Shown here in pieces: positions 42,552 to 51,934 of a stretch of DNA of 64,000 bases. Both the position numbers and the translations under genes were made by a program. The stretch comes from Enterococcus canis NBRC 100695 (GTDB lineage: Bacteria > Bacillota > Bacilli > Lactobacillales > Enterococcaceae). The notes under the pieces were generated by a model. The model had not been told where the DNA came from. It saw only the letters and a program-made list of their open reading frames with translations, and made no database searches. Each line of letters opens with the position of its first letter. Within the stretch, counting starts at the first letter, position 1. Where the stretch lies: NCBI RefSeq assembly GCF_001544375.1, contig NZ_BCQJ01000001.1:418275-482274 (forward strand), given 5' to 3'.

Positions 42552-42791
42552 ATGATTCAACAAACTTGGCAGGAGCTAGAAAAATTATTTGGCCCTAAAG
42601 TGGCACAACGGCAAACAGCCTTGATTCTTGCAACCCAAAACTATGCTCAAGCGATTCTTTCAGCAAATGATTCTGAGCGAATCCGTAGTCTTGGTAAGAG
42701 ACACCTGATGTTAGCGGCTGAAAAGCGTCTGTCCTCTAAGCAACTAACTGCGTTTCTTGGGCATGCGATAAAGTTTGAACGGACCTATTGA
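42552..42791 (+). CDS. Hypothetical helical protein, 79 aa
   Basis: The start at 42552 (MIQQTWQELEKLFG) is 8 bases after AAAAGGAG, although GTG at 42549 is also possible. The protein is predicted soluble and helical, with no motif recognised. Its end is 34 bp before a small membrane-protein gene. Confidence 0.55.
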   Translation: MIQQTWQELEKLFGPKVAQRQTALILATQNYAQAILSANDSERIRSLGKRHLMLAAEKRLSSKQLTAFLGHAIKFERTY

Positions 42792-42825
42792 GTTCATCCA
42801 CCTCTTACAGAAGGGAAACCTCCAG

Positions 42826-42993
42826 ATGAAAAACAAATGCTACTTCACACTTTTTATTATAGGTCTCTTACTTTGCCTCATTTCGTCCATTAGTATCTAT
42901 CAACCATTCATCGAGATACCTATTTGGTTACCGGCTTTGATTTTCATCGTGGGTATTTTACTAGCATCTTTCAGCTCCAAACGTTACAAATAG
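42826..42993 (+). CDS. Small two-helix membrane protein, 55 aa
   Basis: ATG at 42826 follows AGAAGGGAAACC. The product starts MKNKCYFTLFIIGLL and has two hydrophobic segments (about residues 6-24 and 32-48) ending SSKRYK. Function is unknown. It converges with the flavin operon. Confidence 0.55.
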   Translation: MKNKCYFTLFIIGLLLCLISSISIYQPFIEIPIWLPALIFIVGILLASFSSKRYK

Positions 42994-43042
42994 TGATTTT
43001 CATCAGAGAAACTTGCGGCGACTTTCCTCTTATTTACGAGCA

Positions 43043-43092
43043 TAAAAAATGCGTGCTATGTTAGAGTGAAGCTTCCAACATAGCACGCGTTT
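43043..43092 (-). terminator. Terminator of the flavin redox operon
   Basis: On the minus strand CGTGCTATGTTGG pairs with CTAACATAGCACG around an 11-base loop, followed by a T6 run. Confidence 0.9.
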
Positions 43093-43097
43093 AGTTA

Positions 43098-44372
43098 TTA
43101 ATCTTTTTTAGAAGCAGAGCTAGTCGCGTCGACAGCCGGCTTTGCTACAGGTGCGGCAGCGGCTTTAGGTGCAGCTTCAGGCGCTTCCTTTTTAGAAGCG
43201 GAGCTGGTGGCATCAACGGCACTAGCGCTCTCTTTTTTAGAGGCGGAGCTGGTAGCGTCAACGTCGCCCACTAATTGTTGACCGGTTTGTTGCAAATACC
43301 AGTCGATAATTGGTTTAAAGTCTAAAATGTATTCATTGATACCCATATAGGTGCCATAAGCATCGCGAATCGCTTGATAATTATGCACGATATATTTTTC
43401 AGGACCATGTTTTGGTACGTGAACGCGCACGACATCTTGTTTACCAGAGCGCAATTGTTGAATGACCCATTCCACATTTTTATAGGCTTTTTCTGGATGG
43501 CATTTTGCCAAAGGATTCCCAGCTTGTCCAGGGACCCGTTTTGCAAACATGTCATCAGGCTCTTTCACATTATTGTAGTAAAGGAATTGATTATTACTGT
43601 CTGCGTAGGTTAATTCCATCGGCATCGATTTCAAGAAAGCATCTAGTTGATCAACTGTCAATACGCCCCGGTCTAAGACCACATAGTCACTACCTTTAGC
43701 GGCATTAGTTTTTTCCGCTGCTTGTTCCACCCAGTCCTCCGCATACATATCAACATCTTCAATGGTAGAAGCGATTTTGCCGGTTGCGAATAAATCTTCT
43801 TTTGGCAATGGTTTTTCTGTGTCTTCCAGTTGAGCCGCTACTTCGACAAAACGGACAAATTTTTGTAATGTGCTTTGTAAAAATTCCACCGTGCGGTTAT
43901 CTTTGATGGCGCCGTTTTCGTCAAAGGCTTCTTTGACTTTACCCAATAGAAATTCATTACCAGGCATAACAATCGCATTCACACCAGGTGCATCTAAGAT
44001 TTGACGCAAATGAAGCTGCGCTCTGGAAGAACCTTGATCATAATAAGAGGCCCCTACAATCATCACTGGTTTATTTTCCAAGGGATGAATCTTGAAAGAT
44101 AACCATTCTAACACTGATTTCAAGGCAGCTGGAATGGTATGGTTATGTTCCGGTGTGGCGATAATAACCCCATCAGCTCGTTTGATTTTATTGTTCAAAA
44201 TTTGGATAGCTGGTGTGTTGGTAGCATCTTCACTTTGATTGAACAAGGGAACATCCTTGATTTCTAAAATTTCTAGGTCTAACAAATCAGCAAAATTGGC
44301 TTGAATAAATTGCAATAGTTTACGGTTATATGAAACTTCGGCGTTTGAGCCAACGATTCCGACGATTTTCAT
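43098..44372 (-). CDS. FMN reductase-PAS fusion with three flavinylation-like motifs
   Basis: The 424-residue protein has a flavodoxin-like NADPH-dependent FMN reductase domain (1-185; [34 protein letters not shown]) and a DUF438-type PAS domain (240-355; [12 protein letters not shown] and [14 protein letters not shown], the CHP motif at 291-293). The tail carries [10 protein letters not shown] three times (371-380, 386-395, 414-423) in an Ala/Pro-rich linker. DATSSAS fits the ApbE acceptor pattern D-x-x-S/T-S/G-A-S/T with Ser375, Ser390 and Ser418 as candidate FMN sites. Its codons differ among the copies at synonymous positions, so the repeats are kept by selection. It has no signal peptide. 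It is the last gene of an operon with ApbE. Function and acceptor are unproven. Confidence 0.85.
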   Translation of the reverse strand: MKIVGIVGSNAEVSYNRKLLQFIQANFADLLDLEILEIKDVPLFNQSEDATNTPAIQILNNKIKRADGVIIATPEHNHTIPAALKSVLEWLSFKIHPLENKPVMIVGASYYDQGSSRAQLHLRQILDAPGVNAIVMPGNEFLLGKVKEAFDENGAIKDNRTVEFLQSTLQKFVRFVEVAAQLEDTEKPLPKEDLFATGKIASTIEDVDMYAEDWVEQAAEKTNAAKGSDYVVLDRGVLTVDQLDAFLKSMPMELTYADSNNQFLYYNNVKEPDDMFAKRVPGQAGNPLAKCHPEKAYKNVEWVIQQLRSGKQDVVRVHVPKHGPEKYIVHNYQAIRDAYGTYMGINEYILDFKPIIDWYLQQTGQQLVGDVDATSSASKKESASAVDATSSASKKEAPEAAPKAAAAPVAKPAVDATSSASKKD

Positions 44373-44390
44373 TCTGCATTTCTCCTCTAA

Positions 44391-44999
44391 TTAGATATTT
44401 TCCCATGAAAAGTTTTCAGCGGCTTTAAGATTTTCTTGGTGACTCGCCTTTAATTGTCTCGTCAAGGTCACAAAAATCAAAAAGTCAGCGAATAATCCGT
44501 CCAATACTTCGACTGCTTCTGCTACTTGTAATTCATTGTTTTCATCAAAAGCGCCTAATGAATGGCTCAATAAAAATTCAGAGCTAGGCATAATACGGGC
44601 TTTCAATTCTGGTGCGTCCAAGATTTGGCGCAAATGAGCTTGGGCTCTAGAAGAACCTAATGTGCCATACGAAGCACCGGTAATCATAACGGGTTTATCT
44701 ACAAATGGATAAATACCATAGGAAAGCCAGCTTAACGCGTTCATCAAAGCGGCTGGGGCAGCATGATCGTATTCAGGGGTCGAGATAATCACGCCATCTG
44801 CGGCTTCAATCTTTGCCGCAATTTCTTCTACAATCGCTGGAATTTGACGATCCTCCGGTTTATTGAAAAGTGGCAGATCCCGAATTTCGACGATTTCAAT
44901 TTCAGCTTGTGCTTGAAAATGATGTGCCATATATTGCAACAGCTTGCGGTTGGTAGAATTGTCCGAATTCGTCCCAACTAAACCAATAAATTTAAACAT
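44391..44999 (-). CDS. NADPH-dependent FMN reductase
   Basis: The 202-residue protein has the same flavodoxin-like fold as the first domain of its downstream neighbour: GLVGTNSDNSTNRKLLQYM near the start and STPEYDHAAPAALMNALSWLS. It has no tail motif. It sits 15 bp downstream of apbE and 18 bp upstream of the fusion gene. It may reduce FMN or pass electrons to the flavinylated partner (inference). Confidence 0.88.
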   Translation of the reverse strand: MFKFIGLVGTNSDNSTNRKLLQYMAHHFQAQAEIEIVEIRDLPLFNKPEDRQIPAIVEEIAAKIEAADGVIISTPEYDHAAPAALMNALSWLSYGIYPFVDKPVMITGASYGTLGSSRAQAHLRQILDAPELKARIMPSSEFLLSHSLGAFDENNELQVAEAVEVLDGLFADFLIFVTLTRQLKASHQENLKAAENFSWENI

Positions 45000-45014
45000 G
45001 AAACGTAACTCCTT

Positions 45015-45950
45015 TTAGATTAATTTTTGTTGAATCCCAGAAGAAAGCACAACGCCTGCTTCTGTATAGATGATTCCTTCAATAGTAGAAATCGTTTCTA
45101 TCATAGTTAAGATTTCCTCTTGTGACAGCCCAAACAGCTGTGTGGTATAGATTTCGCCAACTAACGATTTTTCTGAAACAATCGTTAGGCTCAAAAGGTC
45201 GTTTTGCATGGGGTAGCCCGTCTGACTATCGAAAATGTGGTGATAATTCGTGCCATTTTGCTGCAAGCTTCGTTCATAAATTCCTGAAGTCACCACGGAC
45301 TCCTCTTGAATTTGCAAAATGTAATCATAGTTATCGCGGCCCAATTTAGGATTTTGAATCCCAATATGAAACCAGCGGTCAGGTTTATAAAGTGGTGTAC
45401 CAAAGCTGACCACATTGCCACCTAAATTCAATAACAAGCTTTGCAGTTGATCTTGATATTTTTCAACAATCAAATCAGCAATATACCCCTTTGCCAGTGC
45501 ACCTAAATCAATTTTCATGCCAGGTCGGTTTAACTTTACCGCTAAATGTTGCGGTTCCAGTAAAATCTCCCGCGGATCAATTAACGGCAGTAAGCGTTGG
45601 ATCTCTGCCTGACTAGGTACGCGAGCATCTGAAAAGCCAATCCGCCAAGTTTGAATCAAAGGTCCGATGGCAATATTCAGCAGCCCCGGTTGTAAACTCT
45701 CGGCTTTGCCCACTTGAATCAAATGAAAGAGCTCTGGCGCCACTTCCACAAAAGCCTGGCCGGCCTGCTGATTGACTTGTGCCAATTCAGAAGTCGCATC
45801 ATTGGCTGAAAACCGCTTTTCATACACAGCTAAGTCATGAAAAATCTCGACCATGAGTTGTTTTTCCAGCGCATTCCCCGCTGCTGCCAACTTACTTTCC
45901 AACGTGACATCAATCACTGTGCCCATCAAATGAATGTTATCCTTTAACAT
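45015..45950 (-). CDS. apbE: FAD:protein FMN transferase (ApbE)
   Basis: The 311-residue enzyme moves FMN from FAD onto Thr or Ser of target proteins. Family motifs are LMGTVIDV at the start, IDLGALAKGYIAD, LLNLGGNVVSFG, VVTSGIYERS and HHIFDSQTGYP. It has no signal peptide or lipobox, so it is cytosolic, unlike the exported ApbE of extracellular electron transfer systems. A protein with three candidate acceptor motifs lies two genes downstream in the same operon, and is its obvious substrate. A stop of the regulator gene lies 3 bp upstream. Confidence 0.92.
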   Translation of the reverse strand: MLKDNIHLMGTVIDVTLESKLAAAGNALEKQLMVEIFHDLAVYEKRFSANDATSELAQVNQQAGQAFVEVAPELFHLIQVGKAESLQPGLLNIAIGPLIQTWRIGFSDARVPSQAEIQRLLPLIDPREILLEPQHLAVKLNRPGMKIDLGALAKGYIADLIVEKYQDQLQSLLLNLGGNVVSFGTPLYKPDRWFHIGIQNPKLGRDNYDYILQIQEESVVTSGIYERSLQQNGTNYHHIFDSQTGYPMQNDLLSLTIVSEKSLVGEIYTTQLFGLSQEEILTMIETISTIEGIIYTEAGVVLSSGIQQKLI

Positions 45951-45953
45951 AAG

Positions 45954-46802
45954 CTACCCTTCTTGATACGCCTTAATCTGTGCCAATAACACTTGATTCT
46001 GATTCAACCGAGCAAAGGCCGCGGCATCTTGTAAAAGCTCTTGCACTTTAGCCGGCTCCGCTTGTTGGATACGCGCATTTTGTGCTAATTGAAACTGAAT
46101 TCGTGCGACATAATACGTCACATGGTGCTCACTACATAGACTGATTCCGTAATGTAAAAGAGCGTCGGCGGCTTGGAACTCGCCCGTCTGACTGTAAAAA
46201 ACACCCGTATGGTACAGAATATTCAGCACACGCCAAATATCGTGGGTAGAGCTTGCTGGATATCGGGTTACAGCTTGCAGTACCTTGTCAAAATAGACAT
46301 CTGCTTTTTTGACATCTTGTATTTGCTGGTACGCTAAGCCCATGCCACAAAAAGCTAATAAGGAAAAAATATCATCTGCTACTGGCTCGTTCTCCAGTAA
46401 AATCTGGTTAAACCAAAATAAACTGTCAGCAATCTCCTGCTCTAAAGAAATTGCTAAAAAGCCAGATAGATACGCATATTGCTTAGCTAAAGTCGGTTCA
46501 GCTTGGATTTTAGTGTCATCAATCGTCGCTAAAAGCTGACGCATCTTTTCAACTTCCATCGTAATCAAATAAAACTCAGCCTGATCTAACGCTTGTATCA
46601 GCTCATCATCTTGTCGCTTGGGAAAAATCTCGCCAATGGATAAATTCAAGCGCTCGCATAACTGCAGTAAGATTTTTAGACTCGGCACCTGACCATTATT
46701 CTCAAAACGACTTAAAGTTGCCTGCGTACAAATTCCTTGCGCCAGCTCATTTTGCGAAAGATTTAACTTTTTTCTCGCTTCAATAAAGACGGCTATATTC
46801 AT
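45954..46802 (-). CDS. XRE/Rgg-like regulator with TPR-type C-terminus
   Basis: The 282-residue protein has an XRE helix-turn-helix (LSQNELAQGICTQATLSRFE) and a long helical C-terminus resembling the TPR-like peptide-binding domains of the Rgg/PlcR group. It is the first gene of the flavin operon, 3 bp before apbE. The helix pattern suggests control by a peptide or metabolite, but no peptide pheromone gene could be found nearby. Confidence 0.8.
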   Translation of the reverse strand: MNIAVFIEARKKLNLSQNELAQGICTQATLSRFENNGQVPSLKILLQLCERLNLSIGEIFPKRQDDELIQALDQAEFYLITMEVEKMRQLLATIDDTKIQAEPTLAKQYAYLSGFLAISLEQEIADSLFWFNQILLENEPVADDIFSLLAFCGMGLAYQQIQDVKKADVYFDKVLQAVTRYPASSTHDIWRVLNILYHTGVFYSQTGEFQAADALLHYGISLCSEHHVTYYVARIQFQLAQNARIQQAEPAKVQELLQDAAAFARLNQNQVLLAQIKAYQEG

Positions 46803-46831
46803 CCTATTCCTCCCAGCTCATAAAATAGAAC

Positions 46832-46844
46832 GACACATTGTGTC
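46832..46844. promoter_or_regulatory. Perfect inverted repeat in operon leader
   Basis: GACACA and TGTGTC flank a single base at 46832-46844, between the promoter and the regulator gene. It is a possible operator for the XRE regulator. Confidence 0.4.
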
Positions 46845-46866
46845 TCTCTTCACATTTCTCACGGTC

Positions 46867-46895
46867 ATATTACGCCTGTGATTTTTCCTTGTCAA
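46867..46895 (-). promoter_or_regulatory. Promoter of the flavin redox operon
   Basis: On the minus strand TTGACA (46890-46895), a 17-bp spacer and TAATAT (46867-46872). The predicted leader is about 60 nt. Confidence 0.75.
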
Positions 46896-47085
46896 CGTTT
46901 TTATATAAAAATTTATATATTCAATATACAAATAAATATATTGTCAAAAATAGCGAAATTTATTCTAAACAAAGATAAAATTACACATTTTATTAGCGCT
47001 GTGGTTATATTTTATTGTTGCTTCACTCAAGTAAACAGTTTCTTGCTCCCTCTAGCGCATTCTGTTTACAGAAACAATGACAAAA
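46896..47085. other. AT-rich intergenic region, no gene seen
   Basis: A 76-residue plus-strand frame at 46878-47108 covers this, but it has no ribosome site, biased composition and overlaps the operon promoter. I see nothing else. Confidence 0.4.
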
Positions 47086-47138
47086 AAGAAACACGCATGC
47101 TAGATTAGTCAAAAACTAATCAAGTATGTGTGTTTCTT
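47086..47138 (-). terminator. Terminator after the YhgE gene
   Basis: A 24-bp stem (AAGAAACAC.. with ..GTGTTTCTT, two G-T pairs and one mismatch) around AAAA, followed on the minus strand by a T6 tract. Confidence 0.82.
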
Positions 47139-47226
47139 TAGATGAGACTTAATTCATTTGAAATTTTCAACACAGTACCTTTTATCACAAGATGGTACAA
47201 GCTAGTCTTGAAAAAAAAGATTTCTA

Positions 47227-50223
47227 TCAAACTTCTGACATTTCTTCATCAAATGCAATCGGATGATTTTTCTTTTTTGAAAAGAAGATAATCATCAATA
47301 GATTGCTGGCAATCAATAATATGATAAATAAGCAGGTTTCAAACATTAGCGAACCACCAATTGATATTCCCTCACGCAATGCGCGGATTGAATAAGTCAT
47401 TGGCAAGAATGGATTAATAGTGCGATAGAAAGCACTACTTAACTCAATGGGGTATGTCCCCCCAGAGCTGGCCAATTGGATTATCATGAAGATAAGCATT
47501 AAAAATGAGCCTAACTTTCCTAATAGTAAATTGAATAAAGTGACAATTGACATAAACGTCACAGAAACCAAGACACTAAATAAAATCACTTTGACTGGAT
47601 GTAAAACTTCCATACCTAAAAAGACCGTCAAGACGAAATAAACCATTAGAGCTTGAAAAATACCCACAGCTCCTAAAATTGATGCTTTGCTTGCCCACCA
47701 TGCTACACCAGTGGTTGGTTTTTTCTTTGGCGTAAATGCATCAAATAACAGATTGAAAGTTATCGTGCCGATGAATAAGGCGACAGACATCATGTAGGGA
47801 GCCATGGCAGTTCCATTGTTCGCCACGGTGTCAAGGTCTTTGTGCGTAGTACTTACAGGTTTTGCTATTGCAATGGCAGCATCCTTTTTCGTGTTAACCT
47901 GTTTGATTTTTTCAGCACCAGAGTCCAATTGAGTAGTTATTGAGTGTAAGCCATCTCCTATTTTCTCTAAGGATTGCTGAACTTGTTTCTCTCCAGTAGA
48001 AAGTTGCGAACTACCTGTAGAAATTTGTTGGGAACCATTGTCTAACTGCTGAGCACCAGATACTAATTTCTCGCCATTTGCTACTAACTGCCCAGTTCCA
48101 TTGACTAATTGTACTGAACCATTTTGTAAGGCAAACACACCATCCCCTAAAGCAGGAAGTTTCTGTGTCACTTGCTTTAAGCCAGCTGTCAGCTGTTTTG
48201 AACCACGAGTAAGTTCTGTTGATTTTTTATTTAGGTAATTTGCACCATCAGTCAGCTGATGTGCACCTTGGGATAATTGATTAACACCCTCACTTAGAGT
48301 AGGCGTTTTTAGCTGTAAATCTCCGATCCCGTTTGTTAACTTCCCTAGTCCCTGACTAATTGTGGCTCCTTGTTCGACTAATTTCTTTGAACCCTGAGTA
48401 ACTTGTTTGCTTCCGTCTGCTAACTGATGAATACTTGCCACCAGAGTTGGCACACTGCTATCAAGTGCCTTGGTTCCTCGATTGATTTTTTGAATTCCAA
48501 GAACAGCTTGACTAGCGATATCATAAAGTCCGTTCACTGCTTTTTCAATTCCTACGCTGGCAGTCTCGCTCACTTGAGTCAGCTGGTCTGCGCCTGCTTT
48601 CACTTTAGCGATTTGCGCAACCGGGATTTGCTGTACCGCCGCAAGACTGTTTGATAAATCTTCTAACACTTGCTTTTGAGTAGCTAGTGAAGCGGAAAGC
48701 TGGGTAGTATCGACAGATAATTGATGGATAGTATTTAAGGTTTGGCTGCTTTGCCCTTGCATCGTCGATAAAACCAAATTTTTTTGATCTTCATCCAATG
48801 TCACACCGCTTGTCAATAACGCCGCAACGACGGCGTTCGCATTGGTGGTTAAATCTGTTTGGTAGTTATCCATAAGTGTCTGTCTTTTGGTTTCAATCTG
48901 CTGGCTCAGCTCAGAAACATTTTCTGATACGTTATTCATCTGATTAGAAAGCTCCGTCACAAGATCAGCAACTTGGGTAAGGTTGCTTAAACTACTTAAA
49001 TCAGTCGTTTCCAAAGTTTTAACGACCTGTGCAAGATAACTCTCGACATTATCTGTATAAGCAATCAGCTGATTCTTTTCCATCTCTGACATTTGAACAT
49101 TGTTTAGACTAGCCACTAACTTTTCAGTTCCTTCATGCAAAGACTGAACTTGCTGCGGTAGCTGATTGGTTTTTGAAGCTAAGACCTGCAGTCCATCCGA
49201 AACTTCCTGAGAGCCGCCACTGACTGATTGGACTCCATTGACGTATTGGTCTACTCCTGTTTTCAACGTCTGCGAACCATTTACTAGCTGGTCAACACCT
49301 ATAGCAAGAGTAGGTAGCTTTCCAGCTAACTGATCAATACCTTGCGTTAAGTTTGCTGAGCCGTTTGCCACTGTGCTAACCCCATTTGTATATTGATTGA
49401 CTCCTGTTGCAAGTGTTTGAGAACCATCAGCTAGTCGTCCAAGCCCATTAGATAATTCTGGTACTTTTTCAGCTAAGGCACCAACTCCACTATTCATTTT
49501 TTTCGCGCCAGCATTCACTTTTTCAGCGCCAATGATATATTGTTGAAGTCCTTTGCTCAATATTTTGCTCCCGTCAGAAAATTTCAATGAACTGGATGCC
49601 AGTTTTATTAAATTATCCGAAAGTACCTGACTTGCTGTATTCAGCTTTGCGGTTCCTTCATACAGTTTTCCTCCACCATTTGCTGCGATTTTCATACCAG
49701 TACCAACTTTACCAAACTCTGAAAGTAATGTTTCGCTATACATCTGAGTCACTTGAGTAGATACTTGATCTTTTATCTGCATCATCGCAGAATCTGACAT
49801 CTTAGCCGCCGTCAAATTAGTGCCTTGAGAGGTTTGATAATCGATCTGCATTTCTTTTGGATGATCATTTAATATAGTCGTTGCATTTTTTGAAAAGTTT
49901 GCTGGAATCGTTACAATCATATAATATTTTCCTTTTTCGATTCCCTTTTGCCCTTCTTCTTTAGAGACGAAATGAAAGTCTAAAGCCGCAGTTTGTTTTA
50001 ATTTTTTGGTTAGATTTTCACCAATGGCAAGCTGTTTGCCTCGATAGGTAATCGGTTGATCTTGATTGACCACCGCAACCGGCAAATGATCAAGATTTCC
50101 GTAAGGATTCCACAGTCCACCTAAAAAGATTAGGTTGTACAATGCCGGAATCAAACCGATTATTCCTAAGACGATTAAAAGAAATTTATTTTTGATCAAT
50201 GCTCGCCATTCTTGTTTTACCAT
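47227..50223 (-). CDS. YhgE/Pip-family membrane protein
   Basis: The 998-residue protein starts at 50223 (MVKQEWRALIKNKFLL) after AGAGGG; the longer upstream frame has no signal. One N-terminal helix, a large outside region of about 700 residues built of repeats such as LSDGxxxLxxG and LxxGxxxL, and five or so C-terminal helices match the YhgE/phage infection protein (Pip) family. Members act as phage receptors in lactococci and are linked to type VII secretion and multidrug resistance. It diverges from a TetR gene that likely represses it. Confidence 0.9.
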   Translation of the reverse strand: MVKQEWRALIKNKFLLIVLGIIGLIPALYNLIFLGGLWNPYGNLDHLPVAVVNQDQPITYRGKQLAIGENLTKKLKQTAALDFHFVSKEEGQKGIEKGKYYMIVTIPANFSKNATTILNDHPKEMQIDYQTSQGTNLTAAKMSDSAMMQIKDQVSTQVTQMYSETLLSEFGKVGTGMKIAANGGGKLYEGTAKLNTASQVLSDNLIKLASSSLKFSDGSKILSKGLQQYIIGAEKVNAGAKKMNSGVGALAEKVPELSNGLGRLADGSQTLATGVNQYTNGVSTVANGSANLTQGIDQLAGKLPTLAIGVDQLVNGSQTLKTGVDQYVNGVQSVSGGSQEVSDGLQVLASKTNQLPQQVQSLHEGTEKLVASLNNVQMSEMEKNQLIAYTDNVESYLAQVVKTLETTDLSSLSNLTQVADLVTELSNQMNNVSENVSELSQQIETKRQTLMDNYQTDLTTNANAVVAALLTSGVTLDEDQKNLVLSTMQGQSSQTLNTIHQLSVDTTQLSASLATQKQVLEDLSNSLAAVQQIPVAQIAKVKAGADQLTQVSETASVGIEKAVNGLYDIASQAVLGIQKINRGTKALDSSVPTLVASIHQLADGSKQVTQGSKKLVEQGATISQGLGKLTNGIGDLQLKTPTLSEGVNQLSQGAHQLTDGANYLNKKSTELTRGSKQLTAGLKQVTQKLPALGDGVFALQNGSVQLVNGTGQLVANGEKLVSGAQQLDNGSQQISTGSSQLSTGEKQVQQSLEKIGDGLHSITTQLDSGAEKIKQVNTKKDAAIAIAKPVSTTHKDLDTVANNGTAMAPYMMSVALFIGTITFNLLFDAFTPKKKPTTGVAWWASKASILGAVGIFQALMVYFVLTVFLGMEVLHPVKVILFSVLVSVTFMSIVTLFNLLLGKLGSFLMLIFMIIQLASSGGTYPIELSSAFYRTINPFLPMTYSIRALREGISIGGSLMFETCLFIILLIASNLLMIIFFSKKKNHPIAFDEEMSEV

Positions 50224-50273
50224 AACTTTACCCTCTTTCTGATTCTTTCTTTTACTTAGCGAAAACAAAACAA

Positions 50274-50328
50274 CAACATGTTGATTTGTAATCTCGGAAA
50301 TTATATAATCAGGTAAAAGGATAGTCAA
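50274..50328 (-). promoter_or_regulatory. YhgE promoter with palindromic operator
   Basis: On the minus strand TTGACT (50323-50328), a 17-bp spacer and TATAAT (50300-50305) form a strong promoter. Just downstream of the RNA start lies the palindrome CAACATGTTG (50274-50283), a likely site for the divergent TetR protein. Confidence 0.7.
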
Positions 50329-50367
50329 CCAACAGATTTTTATCCTTTGTCGATTTGGAGGGAAAAT

Positions 50368-50979
50368 ATGATGGCGGAGCAGAATTTCAAAAAAAATCAA
50401 ACAAAGAAAAAAATTTATCAAGCATTGATCAAATTATCTAAAATAAAGTTTATTCGTGATGTGACTGTTTCCGAGTTGTGTCGAACTGCTTCAATCAATC
50501 GCTCAACCTTCTATTTACACTATCAAGATATTGATGACTTGATTTTAGAACTGCGGGAAAGAAATATCTATTTCTTTATCGAGAGTGTCAAAGACAAGAA
50601 ACTTTATCCAAGCTCTATTGATTTATCCGGTAATCAAACTGTCTTTATCGACTACAAAGATCTGGTCGAAGCAATCAAACATGCTGAGAATGAAAAAGAA
50701 GTCGTCATGATGCTACTTGGCAAACATGGTGACCCACATTTTGCAACAGAATTAAAAAATGCGATTCGTGAATTATTATCATATTTTCTTCAAGACTATT
50801 ATCCTCAGCTGAAAAGTAAATTTCCCGATGTACCAGAGGACTATCTATCTATTATTCTCTTCGATACATCAGCTGAAATCATATTGTATTGGATGGAAAA
50901 AGGCATGGAGGAATCACCTGAAAAAATCAGTGAAATCATTTCATCCGCACGCATCGTAGGACCGCTAAGTCTTTTATAG
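50368..50979 (+). CDS. TetR-family regulator
   Basis: The 203-residue protein has a TetR DNA-binding region (FIRDVTVSELCRTASINRSTFYLHYQDIDDLI) and a helical C-terminal domain. The start at 50368 follows TTGGAGGG. It is divergent from the YhgE gene, the usual arrangement in which this TetR type represses its YhgE neighbour. Confidence 0.9.
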   Translation: MMAEQNFKKNQTKKKIYQALIKLSKIKFIRDVTVSELCRTASINRSTFYLHYQDIDDLILELRERNIYFFIESVKDKKLYPSSIDLSGNQTVFIDYKDLVEAIKHAENEKEVVMMLLGKHGDPHFATELKNAIRELLSYFLQDYYPQLKSKFPDVPEDYLSIILFDTSAEIILYWMEKGMEESPEKISEIISSARIVGPLSLL

Positions 50980-51129
50980 ATGTTAAGCGTTGCATTATAT
51001 GAATTAAGAGTGCTTGATTCAACACTAACAGATTTAGCATCCAAATAAATGTAACTCAGAAGCTTTATTCCAGGGGACTCCTTTTGTTTTCTAGCTGAAC
51101 AAAAATTTTTCTGAAAATTCACCGCAAAC

Positions 51130-51165
51130 AAAAAGGATGAAGCCAATTGGTCTCATCCTTTTTTT
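51130..51165 (+). terminator. Terminator of the TetR gene
   Basis: AAAAAGGATGA pairs with TCATCCTTTTT, then a T-run. Confidence 0.88.
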
Positions 51166-51190
51166 GTTGCTAGCAGCATTTGAAATTTTT

Positions 51191-51357
51191 ATGGAGCCGA
51201 GGGGAGTCAGTTATATGCGTCTAAAACGCTGATACGCCGCCATTCTTTAAATCGTGGCTGGCAAAGTGGCTGTCAAATTTTCAAAAAAAGAAGTAATTCA
51301 AAATCACAAACAAAATGTGATTCCAAACTACTTCAATCATAAATGGAGCCGAGGGGA
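51191..51357. other. 15-bp duplication of the tmRNA 3' end (integration scar)
   Basis: ATGGAGCCGAGGGGA occurs at 51343-51357, inside the 3' end of tmRNA, and again at 51191-51205, 152 bp further downstream. Mobile elements often insert at the 3' end of tmRNA genes and leave such direct repeats. The 137 bp between has no gene. Confidence 0.55.
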
Positions 51358-51708
51358 TTTGAACCCCTGTCCAAACGGCTTGCCGCCGAGATATCTACGC
51401 TCATAGTCAACTCATTTAAGGATTCGCGCACCAGCTTGCCGAGTGACAGGCATTCTGTTTTGCTAGTCTGATGATCTCTTTTTTAACTTGCAGACGGAAA
51501 GTTAAAACGTATCCCACTAAATTTGAGACCCTTACCCGAGCACATGGGCGATGCCGGAAGGATCTACGCTAACTGTTTTTAGGCAGCTAAAGCGTAAGAA
51601 AAGTTTTGTTTTTTAGCAGTTATATTTAACTGTAACGTTTTAACGAAGACGTAACCTTCGAAGCGCAATCCCGGATCAAACACCGCCTGTCGAATCCATA
51701 ACGGCCCC
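51344..51708 (-). ncRNA. ssrA: Transfer-messenger RNA
   Basis: On the minus strand the RNA begins GGGGCCGTTATGGATTCGAC and ends with a T-arm GGGGTTCAAATCCCC and the closing CGGCTCC, which pairs with the 5' GGGGCCG with one G-T pair. The tag reading frame GCT AAA AAA CAA ... GCC TAA encodes AKKQNFSYALAA, ending in the ALAA proteolysis signal. The CCA end is not encoded. It rescues stalled ribosomes with SmpB. An extended -10 (TGGTATACT) lies upstream of the 5' end. Confidence 0.97.
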
Positions 51709-51934
51709 AATACAGAATACTCTTATCGAGCAGAAACAAGTATACCACATAACTCCTTAGTTGGGAAAGACTTGTACCCTTCTTCCACCAAAATCTACAA
51801 GATTTTTCGTGTGAAATAAGGATTTTTTGGCTTGAATGTTACAACTAGTTTAAAATCTCACAAAAAGTAGGATATGACTTGATTTTAGTCGGCGGGCGCG
51901 TTATGGTGTAGACATCAAAAGACAAGGAGCATGA

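Noticed and set aside
43115-43265. Repeated DNA in the tail of the FMN reductase fusion as a simple tandem repeat or CRISPR
   Set aside because: Units are few, unevenly spaced and differ at synonymous positions, so they are protein motifs, not DNA repeats.
46878-47108. 76-residue plus-strand frame upstream of the flavin operon
   Set aside because: AT-rich, no ribosome site, overlaps the operon's promoter and a terminator stem. Not a credible gene or pheromone.
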